This document shows positions 9,248-17,998 of a DNA stretch of 64,000 bases, piece after piece (the first letter of the stretch is position 1; each line of letters opens with the position of its first letter). The notes beneath the pieces were generated by a model. The model did no database searches and was not told the DNA's origin. It worked only from the letters and a program-made list of their open reading frames with translations. Location: the NCBI RefSeq assembly GCF_004331915.1, contig NZ_CP036528.1, positions 198,001-262,000 of the forward strand. Direction: 5' to 3'. The position numbers and the translations under genes are program-made. The stretch is from Ureibacillus thermophilus. Lineage in GTDB: Bacteria > Bacillota > Bacilli > Bacillales_A > Planococcaceae.

Positions 9248-9997
9248 TTACGTTAATTTAATCAGTTCATCATAATCGTGTTTTAATATGATTTTTAAAT
9301 CGTTCCATACTTCATCAGGGTAATCGTATTCGGAGAGTGTGCGAATTTCAACACCAAAATGATTTTCTGGCTTTTCCACCTTATAAACCGAAATAAGTGC
9401 ACCTTCTTTAAAATAATTGCGATAAACCCTTAATGCCTCAGCATCTACTTCCGGAATTCGTTCTTTCGCTTTTCTGCGAAAGAAGCCTCCATTGCCGCCG
9501 TTCTCTTTGATTATTTGATTGATAAGCTTTGAAATAAGCATTTCAAAGTCTTCCAAGTAGCGAAAGTAAATCTTTGTCGTTTGATCATCTGCAGATGAAC
9601 AATATACATAACGATTTTGTAACTTCACAAAAAATGGGCTTGTGACAGGTTCTTTCTTATGCCCCAAATATAATAATTCCGCTAGTTCCGTGGGAGTTAA
9701 TTGATTGATTTGCTTTTCATTCGAAAAATCCACCCAGCATATATCACGATCCGAATCATCCATTTTTTTTACGAAATTTTTTATTTCATCATTCGGGACA
9801 TAATCAAGCTGCGTATGCATATTAAATAATCCATCATCGTAATGTTGTTTTAACAGCAAAATATTTTTTATTGAATTAACAGATCCAATAAACTGTTTCA
9901 AAGTCAATCCGCTGAAAATAACAAACCGATCGACATCGTTCATATGTATGTATAAATGATATAAATAGTCATCAATCGTCTTATGTTTTTTTGCCAT
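9248..9997 (-). CDS. Hypothetical protein, function unknown
   Basis: 249 residues I do not recognise. No signal peptide or transmembrane segment; the protein looks soluble, rich in Lys, Asp and aromatic residues, and of mixed alpha/beta composition. Visible segments: DDYLYHLYIHMNDVDRFVIF near the N-terminus, TPTELAELLYLGHKKEPV near 105, a short GGNGGFFRRKAKER linker near 170, and an acidic C-terminal part. Codon use and a GAGTGAGTGATTG leader before ATG are consistent with a real gene. It stands alone between ddl (same strand) and rodA (divergent, about 210 bp away), giving no functional hint. Confidence 0.7.
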   Translation of the reverse strand: MAKKHKTIDDYLYHLYIHMNDVDRFVIFSGLTLKQFIGSVNSIKNILLLKQHYDDGLFNMHTQLDYVPNDEIKNFVKKMDDSDRDICWVDFSNEKQINQLTPTELAELLYLGHKKEPVTSPFFVKLQNRYVYCSSADDQTTKIYFRYLEDFEMLISKLINQIIKENGGNGGFFRRKAKERIPEVDAEALRVYRNYFKEGALISVYKVEKPENHFGVEIRTLSEYDYPDEVWNDLKIILKHDYDELIKLT

Positions 9998-10207
9998 TCA
10001 ATCACTCACTCTCCATTACCACAACCATTAAGTTTATTATATGATGTTATAATGTTTTTTTGAAACAATTTCACATTGGCTTCGTCTTTAACTTATATAT
10101 TAAGTCTGGAATTGTACTTTTTTAAGATAATGCATTATAAAATATGATACAGTATATTGATAGAAGTAAATTGTTAAATGCAATATTATAGAACATAGGT
10201 GGACAAA

Positions 10208-11398
10208 ATGGAACATAACAGAAATTTTGCAGAAAGATTCGATTGGAAGCTTGCTGCTATCCTCATCACTTTTTTAATCATTAGTTTATTAGCCATTTCC
10301 TCAGCTCAAACAACGGGGCAATATGGCGAAACAAATTTCGTTATAAAACAATTGCAATGGTACTTCATTGGTGCCTTCATCATTGCTTTTGTCATGTATT
10401 TTGAACCAGAGCAATATAAGAAAATGTCTTGGTATTTATACGGCTTTGGAATTTTTCTTCTAGTATTGCTCATTTTTATGCCTGAAGGTCAAGGTCAAAT
10501 TGGTGAACCAAAAAACGGAGCTAAAAGCTGGTATAATCTCCCTATAGGAAGTATTCAGCCTTCCGAGTTTATGAAAACATTTTATATTCTCGCAGCGGCC
10601 AAATTAATTAGCACCCATCACGAACAATTTCCAAATAAAACGATCAAAACGGACTTTTTATTACTAGGAAAAATCGGTCTAACTTTATTAGTACCCCTTG
10701 CATTAATTATGCAGCAGCCGGACTTAGGTTCTTCCTTAGTATTTATAGCCATTACTGTCGCTTTGGTTGTTGTGGCAGGGATTTCATGGAAAATCATTGT
10801 TCCGATTTTAGCCGGTGGTGCTGGACTTGCAGGAACGATATTAATGATGGCCATCTATATGCAAGACTTTCTTGCAAAGTATTTAGGTGTGAAATCATAC
10901 CAGTTAGGACGAATTTATTCATGGCTCGATCCATATTCATACGCAGACAAAGATGGATACCATTTAATTACTTCACTCAACGCCATTGGTTCCGGGGAAA
11001 TATTCGGCAAAGGGTATATGAATCGGGAAGTATATGTAGCAGAAAACCACACTGATTTCATCTTTTCTGTAATAGGCGAAGAATGGGGCTTTATCGGCGC
11101 AAGTTTTGTTATCTGTCTTTACTTTTTGTTAATTTATCATTTAACAAAAATCACTCTTACATTAAAAGATCCATTCTGTACATATGTATGTGCAGGAATC
11201 ATTGCCATGATTACCTTCCATGTATTCGAAAACATTGGAATGACTATACAATTATTGCCGATTACCGGCATCCCGCTCCCATTTATCAGTTATGGCGGAA
11301 GTTCGCTCATGGGGAATGCTTTAGCAATCGGCCTTGTTTTCAGCATGAAATACCATTATAGAAAATATATGTTCTCTGCAAATGAAGATGAATTATAA
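10208..11398 (+). CDS. rodA: FtsW/RodA/SpoVE family peptidoglycan glycosyltransferase, RodA type
   Basis: 396 residues from the ATG at 10208, which has AGGTGG five bases upstream; a GTG at 10199 overlaps that site. About ten transmembrane helices. SEDS family signatures: SIQPSEFMK near 115, QQPDLGSSLVF near 180, and the C-terminal PITGIPLPFISYGGSS near 360. The length (B. subtilis RodA about 393) and single-gene setting fit the elongasome enzyme RodA better than FtsW, but another SEDS paralogue is possible. It polymerises lipid II into glycan at the membrane. Repeat copy 2 begins directly after the stop codon. Confidence 0.85.
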   Translation: MEHNRNFAERFDWKLAAILITFLIISLLAISSAQTTGQYGETNFVIKQLQWYFIGAFIIAFVMYFEPEQYKKMSWYLYGFGIFLLVLLIFMPEGQGQIGEPKNGAKSWYNLPIGSIQPSEFMKTFYILAAAKLISTHHEQFPNKTIKTDFLLLGKIGLTLLVPLALIMQQPDLGSSLVFIAITVALVVVAGISWKIIVPILAGGAGLAGTILMMAIYMQDFLAKYLGVKSYQLGRIYSWLDPYSYADKDGYHLITSLNAIGSGEIFGKGYMNREVYVAENHTDFIFSVIGEEWGFIGASFVICLYFLLIYHLTKITLTLKDPFCTYVCAGIIAMITFHVFENIGMTIQLLPITGIPLPFISYGGSSLMGNALAIGLVFSMKYHYRKYMFSANEDEL

Positions 11399-11674
11399 AA
11401 GAGGCTGGGACAAATCTAAAAAAACATCATTTTCTCCAAGGAGAAAATGATGTTTTTTTGATATGTTATTAAAATTGATTTCCGTTCCGGGGACGCTTTC
11501 CGCGGGCCCGGCTCGAGCCTCCTCGGAGCTCATTACTTCGCTCCTGCGGTGTCTCGAGACACGGGCTGTTCCCGCAGGAGTCGCCCCGTCACTCCAATCA
11601 ATTTTTAGTTATATCAATTTTTTATCAAAACTCTTTCAACTGCCCCTTTAATTTTTTGTTTATGTCCCAGCCTC
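11399..11674 (+). repeat. Inverted-repeat-bounded intergenic element, copy 2
   Basis: 276 bp. Left end AAGAGGCTGGGACA (11399-11412) is flush with the rodA TAA; right end TGTCCCAGCCTC (11663-11674) runs directly into the left end of the IS1182 derivative, so the last bases of the inverted repeat may be lost. The terminator-like hairpin (about 11419-11460) is perfectly paired with a T7 tail and would serve rodA. The middle differs from copies 1 and 3: CTCCTGCGG (about 11550) pairs with CCCGCAGGAG (about 11572), indicating a second subfamily. Confidence 0.85.
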
Positions 11675-11768
11675 CAGCTTGTAGACAAAGTCCCTAACTA
11701 GGGGCCAAATCTACAGGCTTTTTTTGTATAATAGGGATAGAATTCTTGGTTAACGGGGGAAATTTAGG

Positions 11769-11894
11769 ATGTTATCGAAGCGTACTGACAATAATCGAAA
11801 TCAATTGGAAATGGTGGCTCTTGATCAATTGGTTCCAGAAGATCATTTGGTAAGGAAGATTGAACAAGCCATAGACTTTGATTTTACAGCCTAA
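11769..11894 (+). pseudogene. IS1182-family transposase, N-terminal fragment
   Basis: 41 residues: MLSKRTDNNRNQLEMVALD followed by QLVPEDHLVRKIEQAIDF and a stop. This is the typical N-terminus of IS1182 transposases (normally over 450 residues), cut by an internal deletion just after the first ~40 codons. No catalytic DDE residue remains, so it is non-functional. Confidence 0.8.
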
Positions 11895-11932
11895 ATAAGA
11901 GAAGAATCTTAGAAATTGATGAGCAAAAAAAA

Positions 11933-11975
11933 GACAAACCCCAACTCAAATGAAGCATTTGAGTTGGGGTTTGTC
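11933..11975 (+). terminator. Perfect 20-bp hairpin at the right end of the IS1182 derivative
   Basis: GACAAACCCCAACTCAAATG, loop AAG, and its exact complement. It belongs to the IS end; it lacks a T run, so it may be a structural rather than a terminating hairpin. Confidence 0.6.
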
Positions 11976-11984
11976 GACAGTCTG

Positions 11985-12010
11985 AAATTCCCGCTCTGCG
12001 GGAATTTTTT
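11985..12010. terminator. Intrinsic terminator hairpin
   Basis: AAATTCCCGC, loop TCT, GCGGGAATTT, then a T run on the + strand. It abuts the stop codon of the small gene on the minus strand, for which it is probably the original terminator; the IS end begins exactly where a minus-strand T tract would have been. Confidence 0.7.
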
Positions 12011-12141
12011 TAATACTGTGCTGTTGTTTTCGGTGGTGCTAAAACTTTCAACAATTCTAACCGCGATTTTGTTACCGTCGCAGTTACCCCTAATTTTGAC
12101 ATTTTTAAAGCGATTTTCTTCAAATCAGCTTCCTTCGCCAT
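12010..12141 (-). CDS. Small conserved protein, Lmo0850-like (43 residues)
   Basis: A 43-residue frame beginning MAKEADLKKIALKMSKLG and continuing VTATVTKSRLELLKVL to APPKTTAQY. It is preceded by AGGTGG at six bases from the ATG, a strong site. The LGVTxTxTKSRLELxKVL pattern is what I recall for the Lmo0850 family of tiny Bacillales proteins; the function is unknown. The family call is from memory and uncertain, but the ribosome binding site, terminator and non-random composition support a real gene. It is flanked by the IS1182 relic and the divergent MFS gene. Confidence 0.6.
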   Translation of the reverse strand: MAKEADLKKIALKMSKLGVTATVTKSRLELLKVLAPPKTTAQY

Positions 12142-12374
12142 ACATACCCACCTATTCTTTAAATATATATATTTTTAACGTGCAAATAGTGAAAAAGTTC
12201 CGTACACCTTACCCAATAGTAATTTTACCATGATTATTTCTGTTCAAATTTTTCAATTATATTACAAGTTCATAAACATAGCTGTTTTTCAAACATACGA
12301 TTTACTTGTTTTAAAACGTTGGTAAAGTTACAATTACTTTGTCATACTAATTCACAAAAATAGGTAGGAAGGTT

Positions 12375-13541
12375 ATGAAAAATCTATTTTTATTACTATC
12401 GATACAATTTCTAGTTTATTTAGGTTTTGGAATCATTATTCCTGTTTTGCCGGAAGTGGTTGTCGAAAACCAGTGGAATGATGTTCATGTGGGCGGATTA
12501 TTAACCGTCTATGCACTAGCCAGCTTCTTTACTGCGCCTTTCTGGGGAGAAATTTCTGATAAATTTGGAAGAAAACAATTGATCTTAATTGGTCTGGTTG
12601 GTTTTAGTTTAAGTTTCCTTATTTTCAGCTTATTTATCGACAATTTATTTATTTTATATCTGTCACGATTTATTGGCGGCTTGTTCTCCGGAGCTCTGTA
12701 TACTTCTGTTACAGGATATATTAGCGACGTTTCCACTAATGAAAATCGAAATAAATACATGGGCCTTATGGGAATGACTATTGGTTTAGGGTTCATCTTT
12801 GGTCCAGCAGTCGGTGGGGTTCTCGGAGAAATTCAACTGCACCTACCTTTCACAACTTCAGCAGCCTTAATTGCCATTCTTTTTGTTGTTGCTCTCATTG
12901 GTTTGAAAGAGCCGGAAAGAAAAGGAGAAGCAGCGAAGCGGGAACTTATTCCAAAAGGCGCTTCTACACTTTTCCAATACCGCATTCGTTATTTATTTGC
13001 TTTTTCTTTCTTCGTTACATTCATTTTGGCTGGTGTAGAAGCAACCTTCCAGCTGTTCCAAATCGATCGCATTGATATTACACCGGCGCAGCTCGGATCT
13101 TTATTCATGTTCAGCGGATTTGTTGATGCTGGTATTCAAGGCGGCATTATCCGGCGAATTAAAGATGGCACTGAAACAAAATGGTTATTTGCTGCTCAAA
13201 TTATAACTGCCATCGGACTTGTTTTCATTACAATGACATCTAACTTAGTGATGGCTGGCATTGCACTTTGCGTCTTTACAGCGGGAAATGCCTTGGCTAG
13301 AACTTGCGTCGTTTCCTTAACAACGAAGGAATCCGGCGGTAAATTTGGTCTTGCTTCAGGCATCTCCTACTCAATGGATAATTTAGGGCGAATAATCGGT
13401 CCGCTTGTTTTCACCGGTTTATTTAATGTCGGGGCATCATTTACTTATTACATTTCAGCAATCATAGCCCTCTTTGTCATTGCACTTATTGTCTTTTTCA
13501 AACATTCAAAAAAATCCCTTCGCACTGAATATGAAGGATAA
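12375..13541 (+). CDS. MFS multidrug efflux transporter (NorA/Bmr-like)
   Basis: 388 residues, twelve transmembrane helices, the usual size of NorA/Bmr/Blt drug:H+ antiporters. It starts MKNLFLLLSIQFLVYLGFG; motif A (GEISDKFGRKQLILIG) follows helix 2 near residue 60 and motif C (GLGFIFGPAVGG) lies in helix 5 near 140, both typical of 12-TM drug exporters. Good ribosome binding site AGGAAGG. It is monocistronic, with its own terminator. The exported compound cannot be told from sequence. Confidence 0.8.
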   Translation: MKNLFLLLSIQFLVYLGFGIIIPVLPEVVVENQWNDVHVGGLLTVYALASFFTAPFWGEISDKFGRKQLILIGLVGFSLSFLIFSLFIDNLFILYLSRFIGGLFSGALYTSVTGYISDVSTNENRNKYMGLMGMTIGLGFIFGPAVGGVLGEIQLHLPFTTSAALIAILFVVALIGLKEPERKGEAAKRELIPKGASTLFQYRIRYLFAFSFFVTFILAGVEATFQLFQIDRIDITPAQLGSLFMFSGFVDAGIQGGIIRRIKDGTETKWLFAAQIITAIGLVFITMTSNLVMAGIALCVFTAGNALARTCVVSLTTKESGGKFGLASGISYSMDNLGRIIGPLVFTGLFNVGASFTYYISAIIALFVIALIVFFKHSKKSLRTEYEG

Positions 13542-13596
13542 ATTCTTTCCATTCCAACCTTCAAATAAAATTTCCATACTGTATGTAAAATGAAAT

Positions 13597-13626
13597 GCGT
13601 CTGAATTAATTCAGGCGCCCTTTTTC
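13597..13626 (+). terminator. Terminator after the MFS gene
   Basis: Stem GCGTCTGAA / TTCAGGCGC with a loop of about four bases and a T run after it. Confidence 0.7.
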
Positions 13627-13712
13627 AATTATTTTGAAAAACCCTGGAAGCCGTGCATATATTTACAATAAGTGGTTTTATTAAAGATAAAAATAATTTT
13701 GGAGGATAGAAA

Positions 13713-14504
13713 GTGGATACTTTACATTCGTTACCTTTGCCATCCCAATTTGAAGGACTTCGAACAAGGCTTGAGGCATCCTCATTGAAAGCAATCACGA
13801 TACATCCAAAAATACAACAAACGAAAGCAACGGACAGCAAATGTTCAGGCCATCCTTACTTGCCCAAAACGATGCACTATCCGAAAGATATTGATGGAAA
13901 TTATTTAATCTTCCTTGCGCAAATTAATTTTGAACAAATCCATTCGTTTCATCCTTTTCCTTCAAAGGGCATTTTGCAGTTTTTTATTTCTCCTTCCTTA
14001 GTTGCTTATCAAATGAGCGAAGAGATTTTCCAGCATTATTTTAAAGTGCGCTATTATCCAAAACCTTTACCCGAAAAAGATCTAGTCACGGATTTTTCTT
14101 TCTTACCGAAGGACATTTATTCCCCCATAAAAAATGAAATGATTCTTCAATTTTCCAATACCATCGAACCGGTTTCAGCAATGGATTATCGGTTAACAAA
14201 ATTCATCCGACCTGTTGATTTGTCAAGACGTCTCGATGATGGGCGCACGATGGAAGAACACTATTTTGAATATTTTTTAGGAGCGGAACATAAAATTGGC
14301 GGCTACCCTTACTTTATTCACCACGATACTCGCAACGATTCAAGTTTGTTAAAACGATACGATACGCTGCTTTTTCAAATTGTTTCCGATGATGACCTGG
14401 ATATTATGTGGGGAGATTCAGGAATCATCAAATTCTTTATCAATAGCAAAAAACTTGCCCAAGGCGATTTTACTGATATTTATTTACAAGCTGAACAATA
14501 CTAA
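13713..14504 (+). CDS. DUF1963 protein, YwqG-like
   Basis: 263 residues from a GTG at 13713 with a perfect GGAGG seven bases upstream. The family (DUF1963, B. subtilis YwqG about 261 residues) is soluble and uncharacterised. Recognisable parts: GHPYLPKTMHYPKDIDGN and LIFLAQINFEQI near 55-75, KGILQFFIS near 90, KIGGYPYFIH near 195, and the C-terminal MWGDSGIIKFFINSKKLAQG near 235-250 ending DIYLQAEQY. These are the standard conserved blocks of the family. In B. subtilis it lies near a toxin/immunity cluster, but nothing of that kind is next to it here. Confidence 0.8.
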   Translation: MDTLHSLPLPSQFEGLRTRLEASSLKAITIHPKIQQTKATDSKCSGHPYLPKTMHYPKDIDGNYLIFLAQINFEQIHSFHPFPSKGILQFFISPSLVAYQMSEEIFQHYFKVRYYPKPLPEKDLVTDFSFLPKDIYSPIKNEMILQFSNTIEPVSAMDYRLTKFIRPVDLSRRLDDGRTMEEHYFEYFLGAEHKIGGYPYFIHHDTRNDSSLLKRYDTLLFQIVSDDDLDIMWGDSGIIKFFINSKKLAQGDFTDIYLQAEQY

Positions 14505-14665
14505 TGGTGCTGTAAAGTCCTTAGCAACAGCAGAAGCAACTTTGATATGAAGTATGTGGTCTTGCCAAAAAGGATAATTCAAACTACCTTATACCAATAA
14601 TTTCTATTCAAGAGGCAAATCCGTTATAATAATATATAATGATTGGGGGAGTAGGTGGGTGTGGA

Positions 14666-16120
14666 ATGAGCATTATTATTAATTCAATTCCTTTCATTCC
14701 TATATTATTTGTTCTAAATATTTTTCTCGCCATTACCATCATCTTCTTAGAGAGAAGAGATGCCTCTTCCACATGGGCATGGATTCTTGTGCTATTCTTC
14801 TTGCCATTCTTAGGATTTATTTTGTATTTATTGCTAGGGAGACAATTGAGGAAGAAACATTTGTTTCGCTGGGAAGGAAAAAAGGATATCGGCATCGATA
14901 ATTTAATTAAATATCAAATTGACGCCCTTGAAGACGATACATTCCATTTCAACGAAGATTATGTCAGACATTATAAAAACTTGATTCAAATGAATTTAAT
15001 TACTGGAGGTGCAGTGCTGACCCAAGATAATCATATTCAAATCTTTGATGATGGGGTCGAAAAATTCCAGTCCTTAATTAATGATATATCCAATGCGAAA
15101 GATCATATACACATTCAATATTATATTTTTAAGCTTGATAATTTAGGGAAAAGAATCTATGAGGTGCTGAAAAAGAAAGCAAAACAAGGGGTCAAGGTGC
15201 GAATTTTATACGATGAAATGGGTTCAAGAGGCATCAAAAAAAGACAGTTTAAAGAATTGATGGATTTAGGAGGAGAAGTGGAAGTCTTTTTCCCTTCAAT
15301 TTTTCCCCTGATCAATCCGCGCCTCAATTTTAGAAACCATCGGAAAATTGTTGTCATTGACGGCCGAATCGGCTACATCGGCGGATTCAATGTCGGCGAT
15401 GAATATCTCGGTTTAAACAGCAAATTCGGCTATTGGCGAGACACCCATTTGCGCATTGAAGGCAGTTCTGTTCACCCCCTTCAAACGCGATTTATTTTAG
15501 ATTGGAATCAAGCCAGCGAACATAAAATAGACTACTCGGACCGCTACTTCCCTGCTATTCCGAAAAAGGGCAGTGTCGCCATGCAAATTATCTCCAGCGG
15601 CCCTGATACGGATTGGCCCAATATAAAAAATGCTTATTTAAAATTGCTAATGGAAGCCAAACGATATATTTATATACAAACACCTTATTTTATTCCGGAT
15701 AACAGCTTCTTAAATGCCATTGAAGTGGCTTGTCTTTCCGGAATTGATGTACGCATTATGATACCTAATAAACCTGACCATTTATTCGTTTATTGGGCTA
15801 CCTATTCTTATATCGGCGAATTATTGAAAGCAGGAGCAAAAGTATATATTTACGATAAAGGATTCATCCATGCAAAAACCATTGTCATCGATGACGAAGC
15901 AGCTTCCGTTGGCACGGCCAATATCGACGTTCGAAGCTTCAAATTAAATTTTGAAGTGAATGCGTTTATTTATAACCGTAAAATTTGCCATGAGTTAGCC
16001 GAAATTTTCGAAAAGGATATTTTAGATTCCCGGGAATTGACGCTGGAACAATACGAACATCGCCCAATAATCATTAAATTTAAAGAGTCCATCTCAAGAC
16101 TTCTTTCTCCAATCTTATAA
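14666..16120 (+). CDS. cls: Cardiolipin synthase
   Basis: 484 residues from the ATG at 14666, which has AGGTGGG six bases before it; the ATG at 14639 has no such site and would add nine Gly-rich residues. Two N-terminal membrane helices, then two phospholipase D domains with HKD motifs: HRKIVVIDGRIGYIGG near 220 and HAKTIVIDDEAASVGTAN near 400. It joins two phosphatidylglycerols into cardiolipin at the membrane. Length equals B. subtilis ClsA (about 482). It stands alone and converges on the VanY gene. Confidence 0.93.
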   Translation: MSIIINSIPFIPILFVLNIFLAITIIFLERRDASSTWAWILVLFFLPFLGFILYLLLGRQLRKKHLFRWEGKKDIGIDNLIKYQIDALEDDTFHFNEDYVRHYKNLIQMNLITGGAVLTQDNHIQIFDDGVEKFQSLINDISNAKDHIHIQYYIFKLDNLGKRIYEVLKKKAKQGVKVRILYDEMGSRGIKKRQFKELMDLGGEVEVFFPSIFPLINPRLNFRNHRKIVVIDGRIGYIGGFNVGDEYLGLNSKFGYWRDTHLRIEGSSVHPLQTRFILDWNQASEHKIDYSDRYFPAIPKKGSVAMQIISSGPDTDWPNIKNAYLKLLMEAKRYIYIQTPYFIPDNSFLNAIEVACLSGIDVRIMIPNKPDHLFVYWATYSYIGELLKAGAKVYIYDKGFIHAKTIVIDDEAASVGTANIDVRSFKLNFEVNAFIYNRKICHELAEIFEKDILDSRELTLEQYEHRPIIIKFKESISRLLSPIL

Positions 16121-16129
16121 ATAAAAAAG

Positions 16130-16173
16130 AATTCGTTTCTCCAAAAGGAATGTTGCCTTTGGAAAAACGAATT
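16130..16173. terminator. Bidirectional terminator between cls and the VanY gene
   Basis: AATTCGTTT...CCAAAAGG pairs with CCTTTGG...AAACGAATT, with T/A tracts on both sides. Confidence 0.8.
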
Positions 16174-16181
16174 ATTTTTTA

Positions 16182-17042
16182 TTAATTAATTCCTAAATAT
16201 TCTTCTAGTGTAAGTCCTGATTCTTTTACTTTCGTCGCAAGTTCTACGCCTAAATAACGGAAATGCCATGCTTCATACATATAGCCTGTGATGTTTTCTT
16301 TCCCCTTCGGATATCTTAAAATAAATCCGTATTTATGGGCATTTTCAGCCAGCCATTTGCCAGCAGGAGACTCTCCAAATGCTTCTTCCAACCATAAATC
16401 TTCCCGACCTTTTTCTCCAATATCAAAGGCTAGCCCTGTCTGATGTTCGGAATATCCTGGACGTGCACTGTAGCGGTCTGCCTTTTCTTTTCCGTCTCTA
16501 GCTACATAACTGTTATAAAGGGTTGCCTGATATTCATAAGAACGATAGGTGCTAAATGCCACTAGCTCAAACCCTTGTTTTTTTGCATCTTGCGCCATTT
16601 TTTCAAAGGCTGCCCGGGCTTCTTTGCTTTCTCCAGGTGCAAAATCCTTTGGAAGCGGATATTTTTTATTGGCAATTAAAACTCCTTGTATATAGGTAGG
16701 TTTGCTTGGAAGTTGTTGGCCTTCAATATAGCCGTTATGCTCTTTTGTTCCTTGCTTATGTTGCGTCTGTTCTTTTTTTTCTTGGTGTTCCGCAGATTGT
16801 TTCTCTGGAGATGTCTCTTCCTTTTGTACTGCATCTGAGTTTCCGTTTTCTTCCTGTGTCAGTTCTTTTTCTTTTTCATCTTCTGTCACTTCCGAATCGA
16901 CCGTTGTCTCTTTTTCATCCACTTCTTCTTGCTCATTTACCTGTTGGTTCATATTCACTATTAAAATCACAGCCGCAATCGCAATAATCCCAATGAGTAA
17001 TAAACCAATGCGTAAATAACTTTTTTTATTTGTTTTCATCAA
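16182..17042 (-). CDS. D-alanyl-D-alanine carboxypeptidase, VanY family
   Basis: 286 residues. One N-terminal membrane anchor (YLRIGLLLIGIIAIAAVIL), an 80-residue acidic Glu/Gln/Lys linker, then the VanY peptidase domain from about residue 115. Zinc ligands are in SEHQTGLAFDIG (His and Asp near 200) and EAWHFRY (His near 260). It should trim the terminal D-Ala of peptidoglycan stem peptides outside the membrane. The linker is low complexity, as expected for a cell-wall spanner. Single gene with its own terminator. Confidence 0.88.
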   Translation of the reverse strand: MMKTNKKSYLRIGLLLIGIIAIAAVILIVNMNQQVNEQEEVDEKETTVDSEVTEDEKEKELTQEENGNSDAVQKEETSPEKQSAEHQEKKEQTQHKQGTKEHNGYIEGQQLPSKPTYIQGVLIANKKYPLPKDFAPGESKEARAAFEKMAQDAKKQGFELVAFSTYRSYEYQATLYNSYVARDGKEKADRYSARPGYSEHQTGLAFDIGEKGREDLWLEEAFGESPAGKWLAENAHKYGFILRYPKGKENITGYMYEAWHFRYLGVELATKVKESGLTLEEYLGIN

Positions 17043-17109
17043 AAATCACCTGATTCTGTCCATTCAAAATTGGCTCTTTTATTTTATCACTATTTTCATA
17101 GTTTTACTG

Positions 17110-17141
17110 CAAAAAAATGAGCCGAGCCGCAAGACTCGACT
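17110..17141 (-). terminator. Terminator after yidC
   Basis: On the minus strand GTCGAG pairs with CTCGGC across an eight-base loop, followed by TCATTTTTTT. Confidence 0.7.
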
Positions 17142-17148
17142 ATATTGC

Positions 17149-17907
17149 TTAATTGGTTTCTTTTGCTGGATGTTCTGAATAATATTTTCTTCCTAAATAT
17201 GTTTGGAAAATAAGCAACAATCCGCTGACAGACCAATACAATGGCAAAGCAGCCATGGAAGAAAGCGAAATGATGACAATCATAATCGGTGAAATATATA
17301 CCATTATCTTCATTTGTTGTTTTTGAGCTTCAGGGACTGTCCATAATGATACTTTTGCTTGTATGAAATAAACAAGCCCTGCAATGGCAGTAATGATGAA
17401 ATCAGGGTTTCCTAAGTTAAACCATAAAAATTTATGGGATAATACTTCATCAGAATAGCGGATGGCAAAATATAATCCCATGATAATTGGCATTTGAATT
17501 AAAATCGGCAAGCATCCTAGATTCAATGGATTGATATTGTGTTCGCGGTATAAGGCTAACATTTCTTGCTGAATTTTCATTTGCTCTTCTTTTGTTGTTG
17601 CCTTTTTCAATTTTTCTTGAATTTCATCCATTTTTGGTTTAATGATATCCATTTTGGATTTCATAATGGATTGTTGGCGATAATTGCGCAACATGAAAGG
17701 CATCAAAATAAGACGAATGATGATAGTAATGGCGATAATAGCCAACCCGTAACTGCCGCCAAACCATTCACCAAACGTATTCAATAACCAATCCATTGGC
17801 TTAACAAAGGTGTGATAGAAAAACCCTTCTTGATTTTCAACTGCTTGGCACCCTGATAATACAAATAGCGAAATGCCGAAAAGTATAAACAACGTTAATT
17901 TTTTCAT
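17149..17907 (-). CDS. yidC: Membrane protein insertase YidC (SpoIIIJ/OxaA)
   Basis: 252 residues from the ATG at 17907, with GGTGG upstream and a proper lipoprotein signal (MKKLTLFILFGISLFVLSGC) right at this start; longer in-frame starts bury the signal. After Cys20 come five membrane helices of the YidC/Oxa1 core with a Lys/Gln-rich cytoplasmic loop (MDIIKPKMDEIQEKLKKAT). It inserts and folds membrane proteins with or without SecYEG. It is isolated, not in the rnpA-jag locus, so this is probably a second YidC paralogue (YqjG-like), though that cannot be proved from the window. Confidence 0.9.
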   Translation of the reverse strand: MKKLTLFILFGISLFVLSGCQAVENQEGFFYHTFVKPMDWLLNTFGEWFGGSYGLAIIAITIIIRLILMPFMLRNYRQQSIMKSKMDIIKPKMDEIQEKLKKATTKEEQMKIQQEMLALYREHNINPLNLGCLPILIQMPIIMGLYFAIRYSDEVLSHKFLWFNLGNPDFIITAIAGLVYFIQAKVSLWTVPEAQKQQMKIMVYISPIMIVIISLSSMAALPLYWSVSGLLLIFQTYLGRKYYSEHPAKETN

Positions 17908-17975
17908 TTTTCCACCTACTATTAATATTTCACTAAATTGAAGTATACGGAATCTAAAATATAATTTCAAATAGC

Positions 17976-17998
17976 AGGTGTCAAAATGAATGACACCT
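17976..17998 (-). terminator. Hairpin overlapping the end of the AraC-family gene
   Basis: AGGTGTCA / TGACACCT with a seven-base loop. The T-rich side is on the + strand, so termination on the minus strand is only probable. Confidence 0.5.

Larger units (their letters stand above)
11675..11984 (+). mobile_element. Internally deleted IS1182-family element
   Basis: 310 bp bounded by CAGCTTGTAGACAAAGTCC (11675-11693) and, read inward on the other strand, CAGACTGTCGACAAACCCC (11966-11984): 14 of 19 positions match. The left part holds the start of an IS1182-type transposase; the right part holds a perfect 20-bp hairpin (11933-11952 with 11956-11975). Almost the whole transposase is missing, leaving both ends, so the copy resembles a MITE that could be moved by a full-length relative. 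Confidence 0.75.

Noticed and set aside
11916-12233. 105-codon + strand frame through the IS1182 end
   Set aside because: It reads through the IS hairpin and antisense to the better-supported 43-residue gene; low-complexity translation.
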